Shown here one piece after another: positions 1-6,259 of a stretch of DNA of 6,271 nucleotides. Every line of letters starts with the position of its first letter. Within the stretch, counting starts at the first letter, position 1. The stretch is from assembly GCA_902803345.1 (NCBI GenBank), contig CADCPV010000328.1, forward strand, positions 1 through 6,271. The letters are read 5' to 3'. This DNA comes from an uncultured Eubacteriales bacterium. Lineage in GTDB: Bacteria > Bacillota_A > Clostridia > Lachnospirales > Lachnospiraceae. A program made the position numbers and the translations under genes. Under the pieces are notes generated by a model that saw only the letters and a program-made list of their open reading frames with translations, did not search any database and was not told where the DNA came from.

Positions 1-270
1 ACCGCAGAGGATTTCAATCTTATCCGCGAACTTTTCCTTCAGTCCGTTCATGGATTCAATATATTCCGGCAGTTCCTCCATATCCATACGGTTCCGGAAG
101 CGGTTTCCCGGGAACGGACAGTGATCTGTAAACACGATGCGCGGCGCTCCGAGCTCTATCGCTTTTTGGACATATGCCTCGTCCGGCTCGTCTCCGGCAT
201 GTTTACAGCGGCAGGTATGAATATGAAAGGCTTCTTTTTCAATCTGTTTGTATGGATTCATTACGATCAT
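1..270 (-). CDS. PHP-domain metallophosphoesterase, histidinol-phosphatase-like (5' part; runs off the window edge)
   Basis: The frame is open from the ATG at 268-270 to base 1, giving 90 residues with no stop; the gene continues beyond the window. It carries the first PHP signature, FHIHT (His16 and His18), then Arg-Cys-Lys-His24-Ala, then the second signature, IVFTDH (Asp49-His50), followed by CPFPGNRF. FTDHxPFPG is the arrangement seen in histidinol-phosphatase-type PHP enzymes, which use these His/Asp residues to bind catalytic metal ions and hydrolyse phosphate esters. The sequence stops around IEILCG, just before the expected glutamate motif, so the remaining metal ligands cannot be checked. 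Nothing here links it to histidine biosynthesis; it may be a divergent PHP enzyme with another substrate. ATG 268-270 overlaps the TGA of the giant gene (ATGA). Other possible starts are ATG 280-282 and ATG 259-261. None has a strong Shine-Dalgarno, so translation probably depends on the upstream gene, or the domain is fused to it (see 369-384). The PHP family call is confident; the start is not. Confidence 0.88.
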   Translation of the reverse strand, partial: MIVMNPYKQIEKEAFHIHTCRCKHAGDEPDEAYVQKAIELGAPRIVFTDHCPFPGNRFRNRMDMEELPEYIESMNGLKEKFADKIEILCG

Positions 271-3200
271 GTTTGCGGCCATCCCGACGCAGTGCTTCGC
301 GGCTTCGCGTTCAAAAGGAAGGCGCTGATGCTCTCGTTTGCGGTGCGGCAGTTTGTGTTGACGGTCCTGAAATCCAGCACCATCTTATCGATCGCTTTAT
401 TAAAGTCCGTCCCTTTGTAGCGAAGAAGATCCCTCATTTCACCCATCTGAAGCCGGTATGTTCCCTGGTTCTCTGCCAGGCGAAGCATCTCAACCGTCTG
501 CCTGCTCCCTGGTGTGAAGCCGGAGGGCTGTCCCAGCGCCTGTGCGTGAAGATCCTTTTCGACATACAGGTTATAGGTCTTCGGTCCCTGGTGGATTCCG
601 TCAAATGCCAATTCCACACAGTCCGTCGCATCAAGTGTCTCCTGATTCAGACTGAGGGTTTTCCGCGCGAGGAAATTGTCCAGATTCTGCTCTATTTGTG
701 CTGTTTTCGCCGGATTTGCCATCAGGGCCCGGATGCTTCGATCCATCTCCTTCGGACCGTGTGTGATCTTGAAAGCACCAGTCCGCATATTTTTTTCAAT
801 TCCGAGATTGGTAAACTCTTCCGCAGACTTCAGTTTGGGGAATTCGCCGTATAATTCCGGTGATTCTCCAGCCACACCGACGACTTTGTCCTTATCGCTG
901 TACTTCAGCGCTTCAGCGGTATTCGCGTAAGGTTTTCCCTTCGCATCGCAGTAGCTTTCAGCAACGACCCCTGTCGTCTCAGGCTGTGACATGTAATACT
1001 TCGTTCCTGTTTTGGGATCTTCGATAAGGAACGAATTATCCGTGTCGGAAGGGCTGCTCCACGCTTTCCGAATGGCTTCTTTTGTCTTTCCGGTCGCCCG
1101 GATCACCGTGATGTTTTTCTCCGGAACATGTGCGACAGCCGCAGCCTTTTTCGTCATAATCGGAAGCATGGCTTCGTCAACGTAATGGATCTTGTAGTAA
1201 TTGTATCCCGCTCTGTAGCGGTTTGACACCTGGATGCCGTGCTCAATCTGATAAGCGGTTTTGCCTTCGGCGTTCAGGGCGTTTAAGGCGAAAGAATCCT
1301 CCTGTATCGCCTCTCCTGCTGCCAGGTATTCCTTAAGAGCGTCATCCGATTTGTCGATCAGGTACCTGTCATACGCTTTCTTAAATCGCTGAAGTTTGTA
1401 CGCCGCATTCAGTTCGCGGGCCTGCTGCATTTTATCGATGAGAAGGCCTTCTTTCGTACGGGGAATCAGACCCTTACGGACCATCAGAACATCTTTTCTG
1501 GCAAGCTGTTTCGCCCCGGTATTCGCCGCATCTGCCGCCACAGCACCGCGCCGGATGCCGTACACATAATTCCTCGGATCGTAGGAGTTGATATCGTCCG
1601 CCAGTTCCCGGAGACCCTGGCGCACGTCGCCGATTCCCTTTTTCAGGCCTTTTCCGAAATCCACCCACTTTTCGGGGATTTTTGCGAGGACCGCTTTTCT
1701 GGTATTGATTACCCATTTCCCGACATTGTCGCGAATACCGGGCGGAATCAATGCCTGGAAGGTGTCCTTCGCAAGCGCCTTGGCTGCCGGCGCATAGGGA
1801 AGGGCTTTTTTTATCCCGTAGCCGATTGCTGCGGCAATCAGCACCGGCTTTGCGCCTGCGTACAGTTTGTTGTACCAGGTCCGGTCGCGGAGAAGAGTTG
1901 CATTTTTATAATCTCTGACCCCCTTGTTGATATCCATCGCAAGGAAGGGAATTTCCGAGCCACCGCTGGTGATCAGTCCGAGACCTATCCGGATAGCCAT
2001 GCCGCCAATGCCGCTGAAATACTTGTCCTGCACCATGGCAAGGCTTTCGGACAGCGCCGACCAGTCATTGTCGTCCGCTTTGAGGGTTTCATCTATCTGG
2101 AGGAACAGTTCCTGTCTTTCCCGGAGTTCTCTCTTAACTCTTTCAGATGCGAAATGCACCGCACGCTCGAATTTCATCTCAAAGGTCGCAATGGTCAGAG
2201 GATCATAACCGAAACGCCGGTCATAGCCAAGTGCCACTGTCGTCATGCGCAGGTAATCGCTGTACATCAGATCCAGCACATAGGCATTCCGCCAGATGAT
2301 ATCCTGCAGATTATACAGCCGCTCCCGGATTTTGTCGTCCTGTTCCAGCATTGACGCGGTCACGGTTTCGCGAAGGGGCTGGGACAGCAGCATAACCGTT
2401 TTGTCACATCTCTCTGTCTCTCCGGTCTGTTCATCCGTATATTCGGCCAGCATGCGCACCCGAAGACGCGCCGGCGCTTCAAGGAAGCCCTTTTCGCAGA
2501 AAAATACGTAGTCTGTTTTGCTGTCGGTAAAATTCACCGGACTTGCCTTGATTCCAAGCCCGTCAAGGCGTTCCTTCATCAGGCTGTCCTCCGGATCGAG
2601 CGGTTCGAAGCGGAATTTCGGAAGCGCCGGTTCAAAATACATCTCATGCTTTTCTTCGTCCACCTTCACGACCATCACCGTAGCCGGCGTGTAGGAGATA
2701 TCGAAGTCCGAATCCTGCAGCTCATCAACCTGTTTTCCAGCGGCCTCTGCTTTCAGCACCCGGAAGCAGTTCAGAAGCTCCACATCGACCGAAAGTCCCG
2801 TCGTGACCCGGTAAACCTCAAATGTCCCGACTGCCGTATACCTGCCGTCGGTCGCCCGGACTTCGAGCGTGTGTACTGCGTAAGTGCCGGAAGGCCCCGG
2901 ATCTTTGTTAATATCCGCGATACAGGCAAAATGCGTACCCGGAATCGGCTCACCCTGCTCCGTCACGGCATCCGAAAGCGCAACGCTGTAGCTCGAGCCT
3001 TCGATAAACCGAAGATCGATCCCGGTTTTCTCCGGCGCGAGTCCGTCGACCGTGAAGCAGACTGCCCCGCCACGCTCATCACAGGATACCAGCGCCATAT
3101 TGGGCTGATAAAAAAGTATCTCCGGCATCTTCGCTTTGAAGGTGACGCTGTTGATAAAGACACCGCCCTCGCCACGATAAATGAAGTCGATGACGCCTTC

Positions 3201-5408
3201 GTTCGAAACCTCCTGGGCGGGGTTCACTTCAACGGTTGCGCATTTATAACTTCCCGCAAGGCTTGCGTACATTTCCGTAATAAAGACTTCGTCGTGGCTC
3301 TGGATCACAATATCCTTCGAAAGCTGCGGGCGGTCGTACTCCGTTCCTTTGATAACCTCCACGATCCGGGCATACACCGGAACCTGCTCGCCGGGCCGGA
3401 TCGTATCACCGAACTCCTTGTAGATTTTCATCTTGTAGGACTTCTTCTTTTTCTCATCGTCCTCCGTCGATGCCCCGGCTGCAGCGGTTCCGACAGCGGT
3501 TCCGATAACGCCGGTGATGATCAGGCCGATAATATCGGTTCCTTCGTCCTCTCCGGGATTGATCTCAGCCCTGGTTTCTTCCGTCTGGATGATGTAATCC
3601 CGCTCGGTGCTTTCTTCTTCGGACTCATCGTCCGCTTCTGTTCCGGACTCTTTGGTATCGGCATCGTCTGAGTCCGTTACTGCTTCCGTCGTTGCAGCGG
3701 CAGCGGAGGTATCCACCCAGCGATAACGGTAGTAGGTGTCAATTTCACAGCTGTGTGAGTTGATGCGGAACAGGATATAAAGCTCGCTCTTCGAGCCGTT
3801 GTTTCCCTTCGGAATCTGTGCCTCAAAGGTCCCGCTGAAAGGCCCGACATAGGCTCCGAACGACCCATCCGTACCTTCATTCTGGCGGATCTCGCTCGGC
3901 GTAATGACAGACCGGTCATCGCTTTTCTGCCGGAAATAGATATAATTATTGCTTTTCTCGGCGTACATATAGGAGATCATCACCTGGGCACCGACGCCGA
4001 CGATATGCGCGGAACAGCTCCCGGTCACTTCCGCTTCAATCGCATAGTTTTCGCCCGGATTCAGACGGGAAGGCGGTAGCGGGCTGAAGGTCCAGGACGC
4101 GTCGCCGTATTCTCCCTTGCAGCTCGTGCCGTTGTGATGCCGGTTCTTCTCGCTCGTTTGGGAAAAGCGGTAGCCATCTGCTGTGATCGTATTGACCGCG
4201 TAAAAGCCGTCCGACGCAGAACCTTTGATCTCCTCCACGTAGCCATTACCCTCGTAAACCAGACTTTCCGACTTCAGGTCATACTTCTCGACAAACTCCC
4301 AATATCCGGTATCTTCATCCTCCGAAGCCCGGACGGGAAGCGCGAAAAGCGCCGCATGCCCCAAAAACAGGACAAGCGCCGCGAGGACGGCCGAAGCCTT
4401 TGCCGCTCCTTTGCGGTTTTTACTGATCAGCATCAGCACAATGCCGGCAATGCAGAAAAGAAGGAGAATGATATACCAGACCGGACCGGTCTCCCGAACC
4501 CCGAAAATCCCGCTCAGTGACGCAAACAGCGCAAAACTGCCCGCCGAACCGCCGAGAAAGCTCTTATATTGCTGCGTAACCAGGGATTTTGTGCCGTCCT
4601 GCCCTTTCTTCGCAGAAAGAGATGCGGCAAAAGAATGAATAAAGCCGGTTTTCGATGAGACTGCGCCAAGCGACAGGAAAATTCCGACGATTCCAACCAT
4701 CGATCCTGATCGTCCCGCATATCCGGCTGAGAATACATAGACAAGACCTGAAAGGCCAAAACCGAACAAAAGGCTTCCGAGATTAATGCCTCTCCCCCGG
4801 AAAATGTCCTTCACACCCTGTCCGAACTTCTTTGCACCGCCTGTGAACAAAGATCCATATCCGGCCCCGATCAGGCCTTTTCCGACGATTCCGCCCAAAA
4901 CTCCGGCGAATCCGCCGCCGAATCCCGCCTTCGCGAAAATCGGCCAGGAAAGGATATCCGTAAAAAGATTTGTATTACCTTTCCAGTTGATAATCCCGAG
5001 CACAATCCACAGAACTGCAATCACGATCATCGGAATCAGGGCTTTTACGTTTTTAAAAAGCTTCGGAAAGCCGGAAATGAGCGTTCTGAAGCCTCCTAAA
5101 AGCGTAAGGAACGGATTTCTGATATTCGTCAGGACTGCCGCTGATCCGGCGGAACTTCCTGCTCCCGGGATCAGCTCAATGCTCACTTCCCGCTGTCCTT
5201 CGGGGAAACTGATTTTTCTTGTATACCCGACAAGCATCTGAGCCGCCCGCGGAATGCTCCGACCTGTATTCTGTGCCGTTCCCGATGCAGAAGCCGCACT
5301 TTTCGGCTGTGTCGTTTCCGGTGTGTTCAGCAATTTCCGTCCGCAGGTACGGCAGAAACCATCTTTTTCGGCAACCGGGTTGCCGCAATATATACAGAAA
5401 TTAGCCAT
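267..5408 (-). CDS. Giant zinc-ribbon multi-domain membrane protein, function unknown (1713 aa)
   Basis: This is one open frame from ATG 5406-5408, chosen because AAAGGAG lies six bases upstream and the zinc ribbon begins at residue 5, to TGA 267-269. Order of parts: zinc ribbon (residues 5-22); low-complexity linker; membrane block (about 123-357); probable ectodomain (359-567); acidic linker (568-624); Gly/Ala-rich membrane segment (625-647) followed by KKKK; beta-rich, Ig-like region (about 655-1007); alpha-helical region (about 1008-1130); two hydrophobic patches (1131-1150 and 1188-1200); and a mixed C-terminal module (about 1300-1680). I know of no characterised homologue. The layout recalls very long hypothetical proteins of Lachnospiraceae, some of which resemble polymorphic toxins in having a variable C-terminal part; that comparison is from memory. 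Residues 1681-1713 look like an out-of-frame tail. It could be a surface sensor with a cytoplasmic effector, or a toxin-like contact protein. The gene itself is certain; its function is not. Confidence 0.93.
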   Translation of the reverse strand: MANFCIYCGNPVAEKDGFCRTCGRKLLNTPETTQPKSAASASGTAQNTGRSIPRAAQMLVGYTRKISFPEGQREVSIELIPGAGSSAGSAAVLTNIRNPFLTLLGGFRTLISGFPKLFKNVKALIPMIVIAVLWIVLGIINWKGNTNLFTDILSWPIFAKAGFGGGFAGVLGGIVGKGLIGAGYGSLFTGGAKKFGQGVKDIFRGRGINLGSLLFGFGLSGLVYVFSAGYAGRSGSMVGIVGIFLSLGAVSSKTGFIHSFAASLSAKKGQDGTKSLVTQQYKSFLGGSAGSFALFASLSGIFGVRETGPVWYIILLLFCIAGIVLMLISKNRKGAAKASAVLAALVLFLGHAALFALPVRASEDEDTGYWEFVEKYDLKSESLVYEGNGYVEEIKGSASDGFYAVNTITADGYRFSQTSEKNRHHNGTSCKGEYGDASWTFSPLPPSRLNPGENYAIEAEVTGSCSAHIVGVGAQVMISYMYAEKSNNYIYFRQKSDDRSVITPSEIRQNEGTDGSFGAYVGPFSGTFEAQIPKGNNGSKSELYILFRINSHSCEIDTYYRYRWVDTSAAAATTEAVTDSDDADTKESGTEADDESEEESTERDYIIQTEETRAEINPGEDEGTDIIGLIITGVIGTAVGTAAAGASTEDDEKKKKSYKMKIYKEFGDTIRPGEQVPVYARIVEVIKGTEYDRPQLSKDIVIQSHDEVFITEMYASLAGSYKCATVEVNPAQEVSNEGVIDFIYRGEGGVFINSVTFKAKMPEILFYQPNMALVSCDERGGAVCFTVDGLAPEKTGIDLRFIEGSSYSVALSDAVTEQGEPIPGTHFACIADINKDPGPSGTYAVHTLEVRATDGRYTAVGTFEVYRVTTGLSVDVELLNCFRVLKAEAAGKQVDELQDSDFDISYTPATVMVVKVDEEKHEMYFEPALPKFRFEPLDPEDSLMKERLDGLGIKASPVNFTDSKTDYVFFCEKGFLEAPARLRVRMLAEYTDEQTGETERCDKTVMLLSQPLRETVTASMLEQDDKIRERLYNLQDIIWRNAYVLDLMYSDYLRMTTVALGYDRRFGYDPLTIATFEMKFERAVHFASERVKRELRERQELFLQIDETLKADDNDWSALSESLAMVQDKYFSGIGGMAIRIGLGLITSGGSEIPFLAMDINKGVRDYKNATLLRDRTWYNKLYAGAKPVLIAAAIGYGIKKALPYAPAAKALAKDTFQALIPPGIRDNVGKWVINTRKAVLAKIPEKWVDFGKGLKKGIGDVRQGLRELADDINSYDPRNYVYGIRRGAVAADAANTGAKQLARKDVLMVRKGLIPRTKEGLLIDKMQQARELNAAYKLQRFKKAYDRYLIDKSDDALKEYLAAGEAIQEDSFALNALNAEGKTAYQIEHGIQVSNRYRAGYNYYKIHYVDEAMLPIMTKKAAAVAHVPEKNITVIRATGKTKEAIRKAWSSPSDTDNSFLIEDPKTGTKYYMSQPETTGVVAESYCDAKGKPYANTAEALKYSDKDKVVGVAGESPELYGEFPKLKSAEEFTNLGIEKNMRTGAFKITHGPKEMDRSIRALMANPAKTAQIEQNLDNFLARKTLSLNQETLDATDCVELAFDGIHQGPKTYNLYVEKDLHAQALGQPSGFTPGSRQTVEMLRLAENQGTYRLQMGEMRDLLRYKGTDFNKAIDKMVLDFRTVNTNCRTANESISAFLLNAKPRSTASGWPQT
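369..384 (-). other. Candidate frameshift joining the giant ORF to the PHP ORF
   Basis: The giant frame reads KMVLDF and then enters a 33-residue tail rich in Ser, Thr, Asn, Ala and Pro, ending at TGA 267-269. The PHP frame is open back to a TAA at 385-387. If the reader moves to it at the GATTTC around 369-374, KMVLDF continues into 33 residues such as KREHQRLPFEREAAKHCVGM and then MIVMNPYKQ of the PHP protein. That segment is charged and helix-like, as expected of real coding sequence. One extra T at 370-372 restores the fusion. No clear programmed slippery heptamer is present, so a natural mutation or a base-calling error in a short T run is more likely. Confidence 0.5.
369..2387 (-). other. 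Helical and C-terminal module of the giant protein, unrecognised
   Basis: Residues 1008-1130 are strongly helical and charged (KIRERLYNLQDIIWR, ERVKRELRERQELFLQ), suggesting a coiled or helical bundle. Two hydrophobic, Gly-rich patches follow at about 1131-1150 (GGMAIRIGLGLITSGG) and 1188-1200 (PVLIAAAIGYGIKKAL). They resemble the hydrophobic elements that precede C-terminal modules in some long Firmicute proteins. Residues 1310-1375 are helical. From about 1380 to 1680 the chain is mixed, with notable stretches YNYYKIHYVDEAMLP, ITVIRATGKTKEAIRKAW, TGTKYYMSQPETTGVV and GFTPGSRQTVEMLRLAE. I see no catalytic motif I can name. The helix ending AIDKMVLDF (1672-1680) appears to be the last genuine part of this frame. 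Confidence 0.55.
2388..3446 (-). other. Beta-rich, Ig-like region of the giant protein
   Basis: Residues about 655-1007 look like at least three consecutive beta-sandwich units. The first, about 660-760, opens with YKMKIYKEFGDTIRPGEQVPVYAR and ends near FINSVTFKAK. The second, about 763-867, includes ACIADINKDPGPSGTYAVHT and ends near GTFEVYR. A longer and less regular part, about 870-1007, includes PVNFTDSKTDYVFFCEKGF. Alternating hydrophobic residues and Pro/Gly turns support the beta assignment. Ig-like modules usually act as spacers or protein-binding units. Their placement on the cytoplasmic side, implied by the charge pattern, would be unusual and weakens confidence in the topology. Domain limits are approximate. 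Confidence 0.5.
3468..3707 (-). other. Acidic low-complexity linker followed by a Gly/Ala-rich membrane segment
   Basis: Residues 568-624 are low complexity. TSAAAATTEAV is followed by a long run dominated by Asp, Glu, Ser and Thr, including ADDESEEESTE. This fits an extended, possibly modified stalk. Residues 625-647 are hydrophobic, with repeated small residues (DIIGLIITGVIG and GTAVGTAAAGA), matching a single helix with a GxxxG-type packing face. STEDDEKKKK then follows; the four lysines suggest the cytoplasmic side. If so, everything after residue 650 lies inside the cell. A hydrophobic non-spanning element is the alternative. Confidence 0.6.
3708..4334 (-). other. Probable extracellular domain of the giant protein
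   Basis: Residues 359-567 follow the last N-terminal membrane segment and are hydrophilic, rich in aromatic residues and alternating beta-like strands. Landmarks include GYWEF near 368, WTFSPLPPSRLNPG at 439-452 (a strand-turn pattern common in beta-sandwich domains), YIYFRQ near 479, and YYRYRW at 559-564. Three cysteines (430, 465, 554) are visible. The charge pattern puts it outside the cell, where it could bind a ligand or surface polymer. That role is inference; I do not recognise a named family. Confidence 0.55.
4338..5042 (-). other. Multi-pass membrane block of the giant protein
   Basis: Residues 123-357 hold several hydrophobic stretches: about 123-142, 209-231, 235-252, 284-305, 309-329 and 337-357. 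A glycine-rich patch at 162-190 could be a further pass or a glycine-zipper packing surface. Flanking charges suggest orientation. KLFKNVK before the first segment and SKNRKGAAK between the last two are basic, so those loops should be cytoplasmic. RASEDEDTG after residue 357 is acidic, so the chain should exit to the outside there. The last segment, ending LFALPVRAS, also resembles a signal-peptide end, so cleavage there is possible. Segment count is by eye and may be off by one or two. Confidence 0.75.
5343..5396 (-). other. Zinc ribbon at the N-terminus of the giant protein
   Basis: Residues 5-22 hold two CxxC knuckles: Cys5-x2-Cys8 and Cys19-x2-Cys22, in the context FCIYCGNPV and GFCRTCGRKL. 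This is the short zinc-ribbon type often found at the N-terminus of Firmicute membrane proteins, where it sits in the cytoplasm. It probably binds one structural zinc ion. Its partner is unknown. It is followed by about 100 residues that include a Ser/Thr/Ala/Gln-rich stretch (29-50), which looks like a flexible tether to the membrane block. Confidence 0.92.
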
Positions 5409-5414
5409 GACGTT

Positions 5415-5421
5415 CTCCTTT
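5415..5421 (-). promoter_or_regulatory. Ribosome binding site of the giant gene
   Basis: Read on the minus strand, AAAGGAG ends six bases before the ATG at 5406-5408. It is a near-perfect Shine-Dalgarno match at good spacing, and it fixes this start. Confidence 0.88.
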
Positions 5422-5479
5422 CACCGTACTGCCTCTTACAGTCAGCATCCGACCTGCCGCCGGTGCTCTCCTGAATCCT

Positions 5480-5507
5480 ATTTTACACAATTTCTGTATC
5501 TGCGCAA
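5480..5507 (-). promoter_or_regulatory. Candidate sigma-70-type promoter in the gap before the giant gene
   Basis: On the minus strand a TTGCGC -35-like box (5502-5507) is separated by 16 bases from a TAAAAT -10-like box (5480-5485). The -10 matches consensus at five of six positions, but the -35 at only three. Transcription would begin near 5473, giving a leader of about 65 bases that ends in the AAAGGAG site. The 152-bp gap (5409-5560) holds nothing else I can support. After the DUF1538 stop there is a four-pair GGGG/TCCC helix with no adjoining strong T run, so I do not call a terminator. Read-through from the DUF1538 gene is therefore possible. Confidence 0.35.
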
Positions 5508-5560
5508 CCGTTTCCTGCATTTTTTCGCTTTTATCAAAATTCCGGGAGAAAACCCCTTCC

Positions 5561-6259
5561 TCAACGCGTACTCGCGTAGCGTAGGGAGTAGCGTAGGAAA
5601 ATCAGACTCAGTACAAGAACTGCAAGGATCGGACCAACGGAACTCAAGGCCACCAGGCCGAAGCTGTCATCTGCCGCCTTTCTGTCGGAACGAATAGCTG
5701 AAACACCTACGCCAAGCGCCATAATAAAGGGAACCGTCATTGGTCCTGTGGTCACACCTCCCGAGTCGAAAGCTACGGCAAGAAAGTCCTTCGGCGAAAA
5801 CACCACAAGAAGAAACACGAAAGCATAGGAAATCCACAGCATAAGCCTTAAAGAAATCCCAAGAAGCATGCGCAAAAAGCCAAGGAGAAGAAACAGTCCG
5901 ACGCCTGCCGCAACAGACAGAATCAAAACCCGATTGGGAACAGCCGCAACCTGATTTGCAAGGACCGACAAATCCGGTTCTGCAATTGTAATGATAAACC
6001 CAAGAAGAAAACCAAGCAGGAGAATCAGCCAGAGTTTTTTTGACGCGGTCAGCTTCGAGCCAAGCCGCTGCCCCATCGTCTCCATCGAAAGTTCCGCCCC
6101 GAGAGAAAACAGCATCATCCCGCCGATCAGCATCAGCCCGCCGAAAAGGAACGAAAGCAGTATTCCTGCGGGTACCGGTGTCACAAAGAAAGACAGTACA
6201 AGAACGATGCCCATAATCGGGAGCACCGCCTGTACTGCCTCTTTCCATTTATGTTTCAT
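5561..6259 (-). CDS. DUF1538-family integral membrane protein (probable transporter half)
   Basis: This is a complete 232-residue frame, ATG 6257-6259 to TGA 5561-5563. Hydrophobic stretches at about 11-28, 32-55, 75-93, 111-128, 133-155, 167-185 and 200-222 indicate a polytopic protein. Family hallmarks are AEPDLSVLANQV (93-104), AFDSGGVTTGPMTVPF (163-178) with ALGVGVSAIRSDRKAADDSF following, and GLVALSSVGPILAVL (201-215). DUF1538 proteins occur as two homologous halves, fused or as adjacent genes, often beside a P-II-like gene. From memory, one Halomonas pair (UmpAB) was reported as a sodium(potassium)/proton antiporter; I have not verified that and do not transfer the activity. Here the short MKHKWKEAVQAVLP start, and a possible upstream stop overlapping the ATG, fit the second half of a pair. 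No P-II gene follows. The Shine-Dalgarno is modest: AGGG at 6264-6267, four bases from the ATG. The last residues, LRYSLRYASTR, come from a 12-base repeat. Confidence 0.9.
   Translation of the reverse strand: MKHKWKEAVQAVLPIMGIVLVLSFFVTPVPAGILLSFLFGGLMLIGGMMLFSLGAELSMETMGQRLGSKLTASKKLWLILLLGFLLGFIITIAEPDLSVLANQVAAVPNRVLILSVAAGVGLFLLLGFLRMLLGISLRLMLWISYAFVFLLVVFSPKDFLAVAFDSGGVTTGPMTVPFIMALGVGVSAIRSDRKAADDSFGLVALSSVGPILAVLVLSLIFLRYSLRYASTR
5576..5599 (-). repeat. 12-base tandem duplication at the 3' end of the DUF1538 gene
   Basis: On the plus strand GTAGCGTAGGGA (5576-5587) is followed directly by GTAGCGTAGGAA (5588-5599), identical at 11 of 12 positions. In the protein it yields LRYSLRY, four residues before the end. 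The likely origin is slippage or a short duplication. It extends the tail without breaking the frame. Confidence 0.75.

Noticed and set aside
174..854. A 226-codon open frame on the plus strand opposite the junction of the giant and PHP genes
   Set aside because: The translation is Arg, Pro, Cys and His rich without domain features, and it spans two real minus-strand frames.
2646..3671. A 341-codon open frame on the plus strand opposite the giant gene
   Set aside because: It is rich in His, Arg and Leu with no recognisable domain, lies fully antisense to a coherent coding frame, and has no convincing ribosome binding site. It is a shadow of the giant gene's codon pattern.
5422..5465. Structured leader or riboswitch in front of the giant gene
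   Set aside because: CGGTG/CACCG and ACTG/CAGT can pair, but the stems are four to five pairs and no known riboswitch core is recognisable.
5401..5520. A 39-residue minus-strand ORF (starting MQETVAQIQKL) ending inside the start of the giant gene, as a possible leader peptide
   Set aside because: There is no Shine-Dalgarno before its ATG, it covers the candidate promoter, and its composition is unremarkable. Chance is the simpler explanation.
5520..5560. A rho-independent terminator after the DUF1538 gene
   Set aside because: Only a four-pair GGGG/TCCC helix and A/T-rich tracts are visible, with no stable stem directly followed by a T run on the minus strand.
5667..6248. A 193-codon minus-strand frame inside the DUF1538 gene
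   Set aside because: It is an out-of-frame reading of the same strand. The DUF1538 frame has clear membrane helices and family motifs over the same bases.
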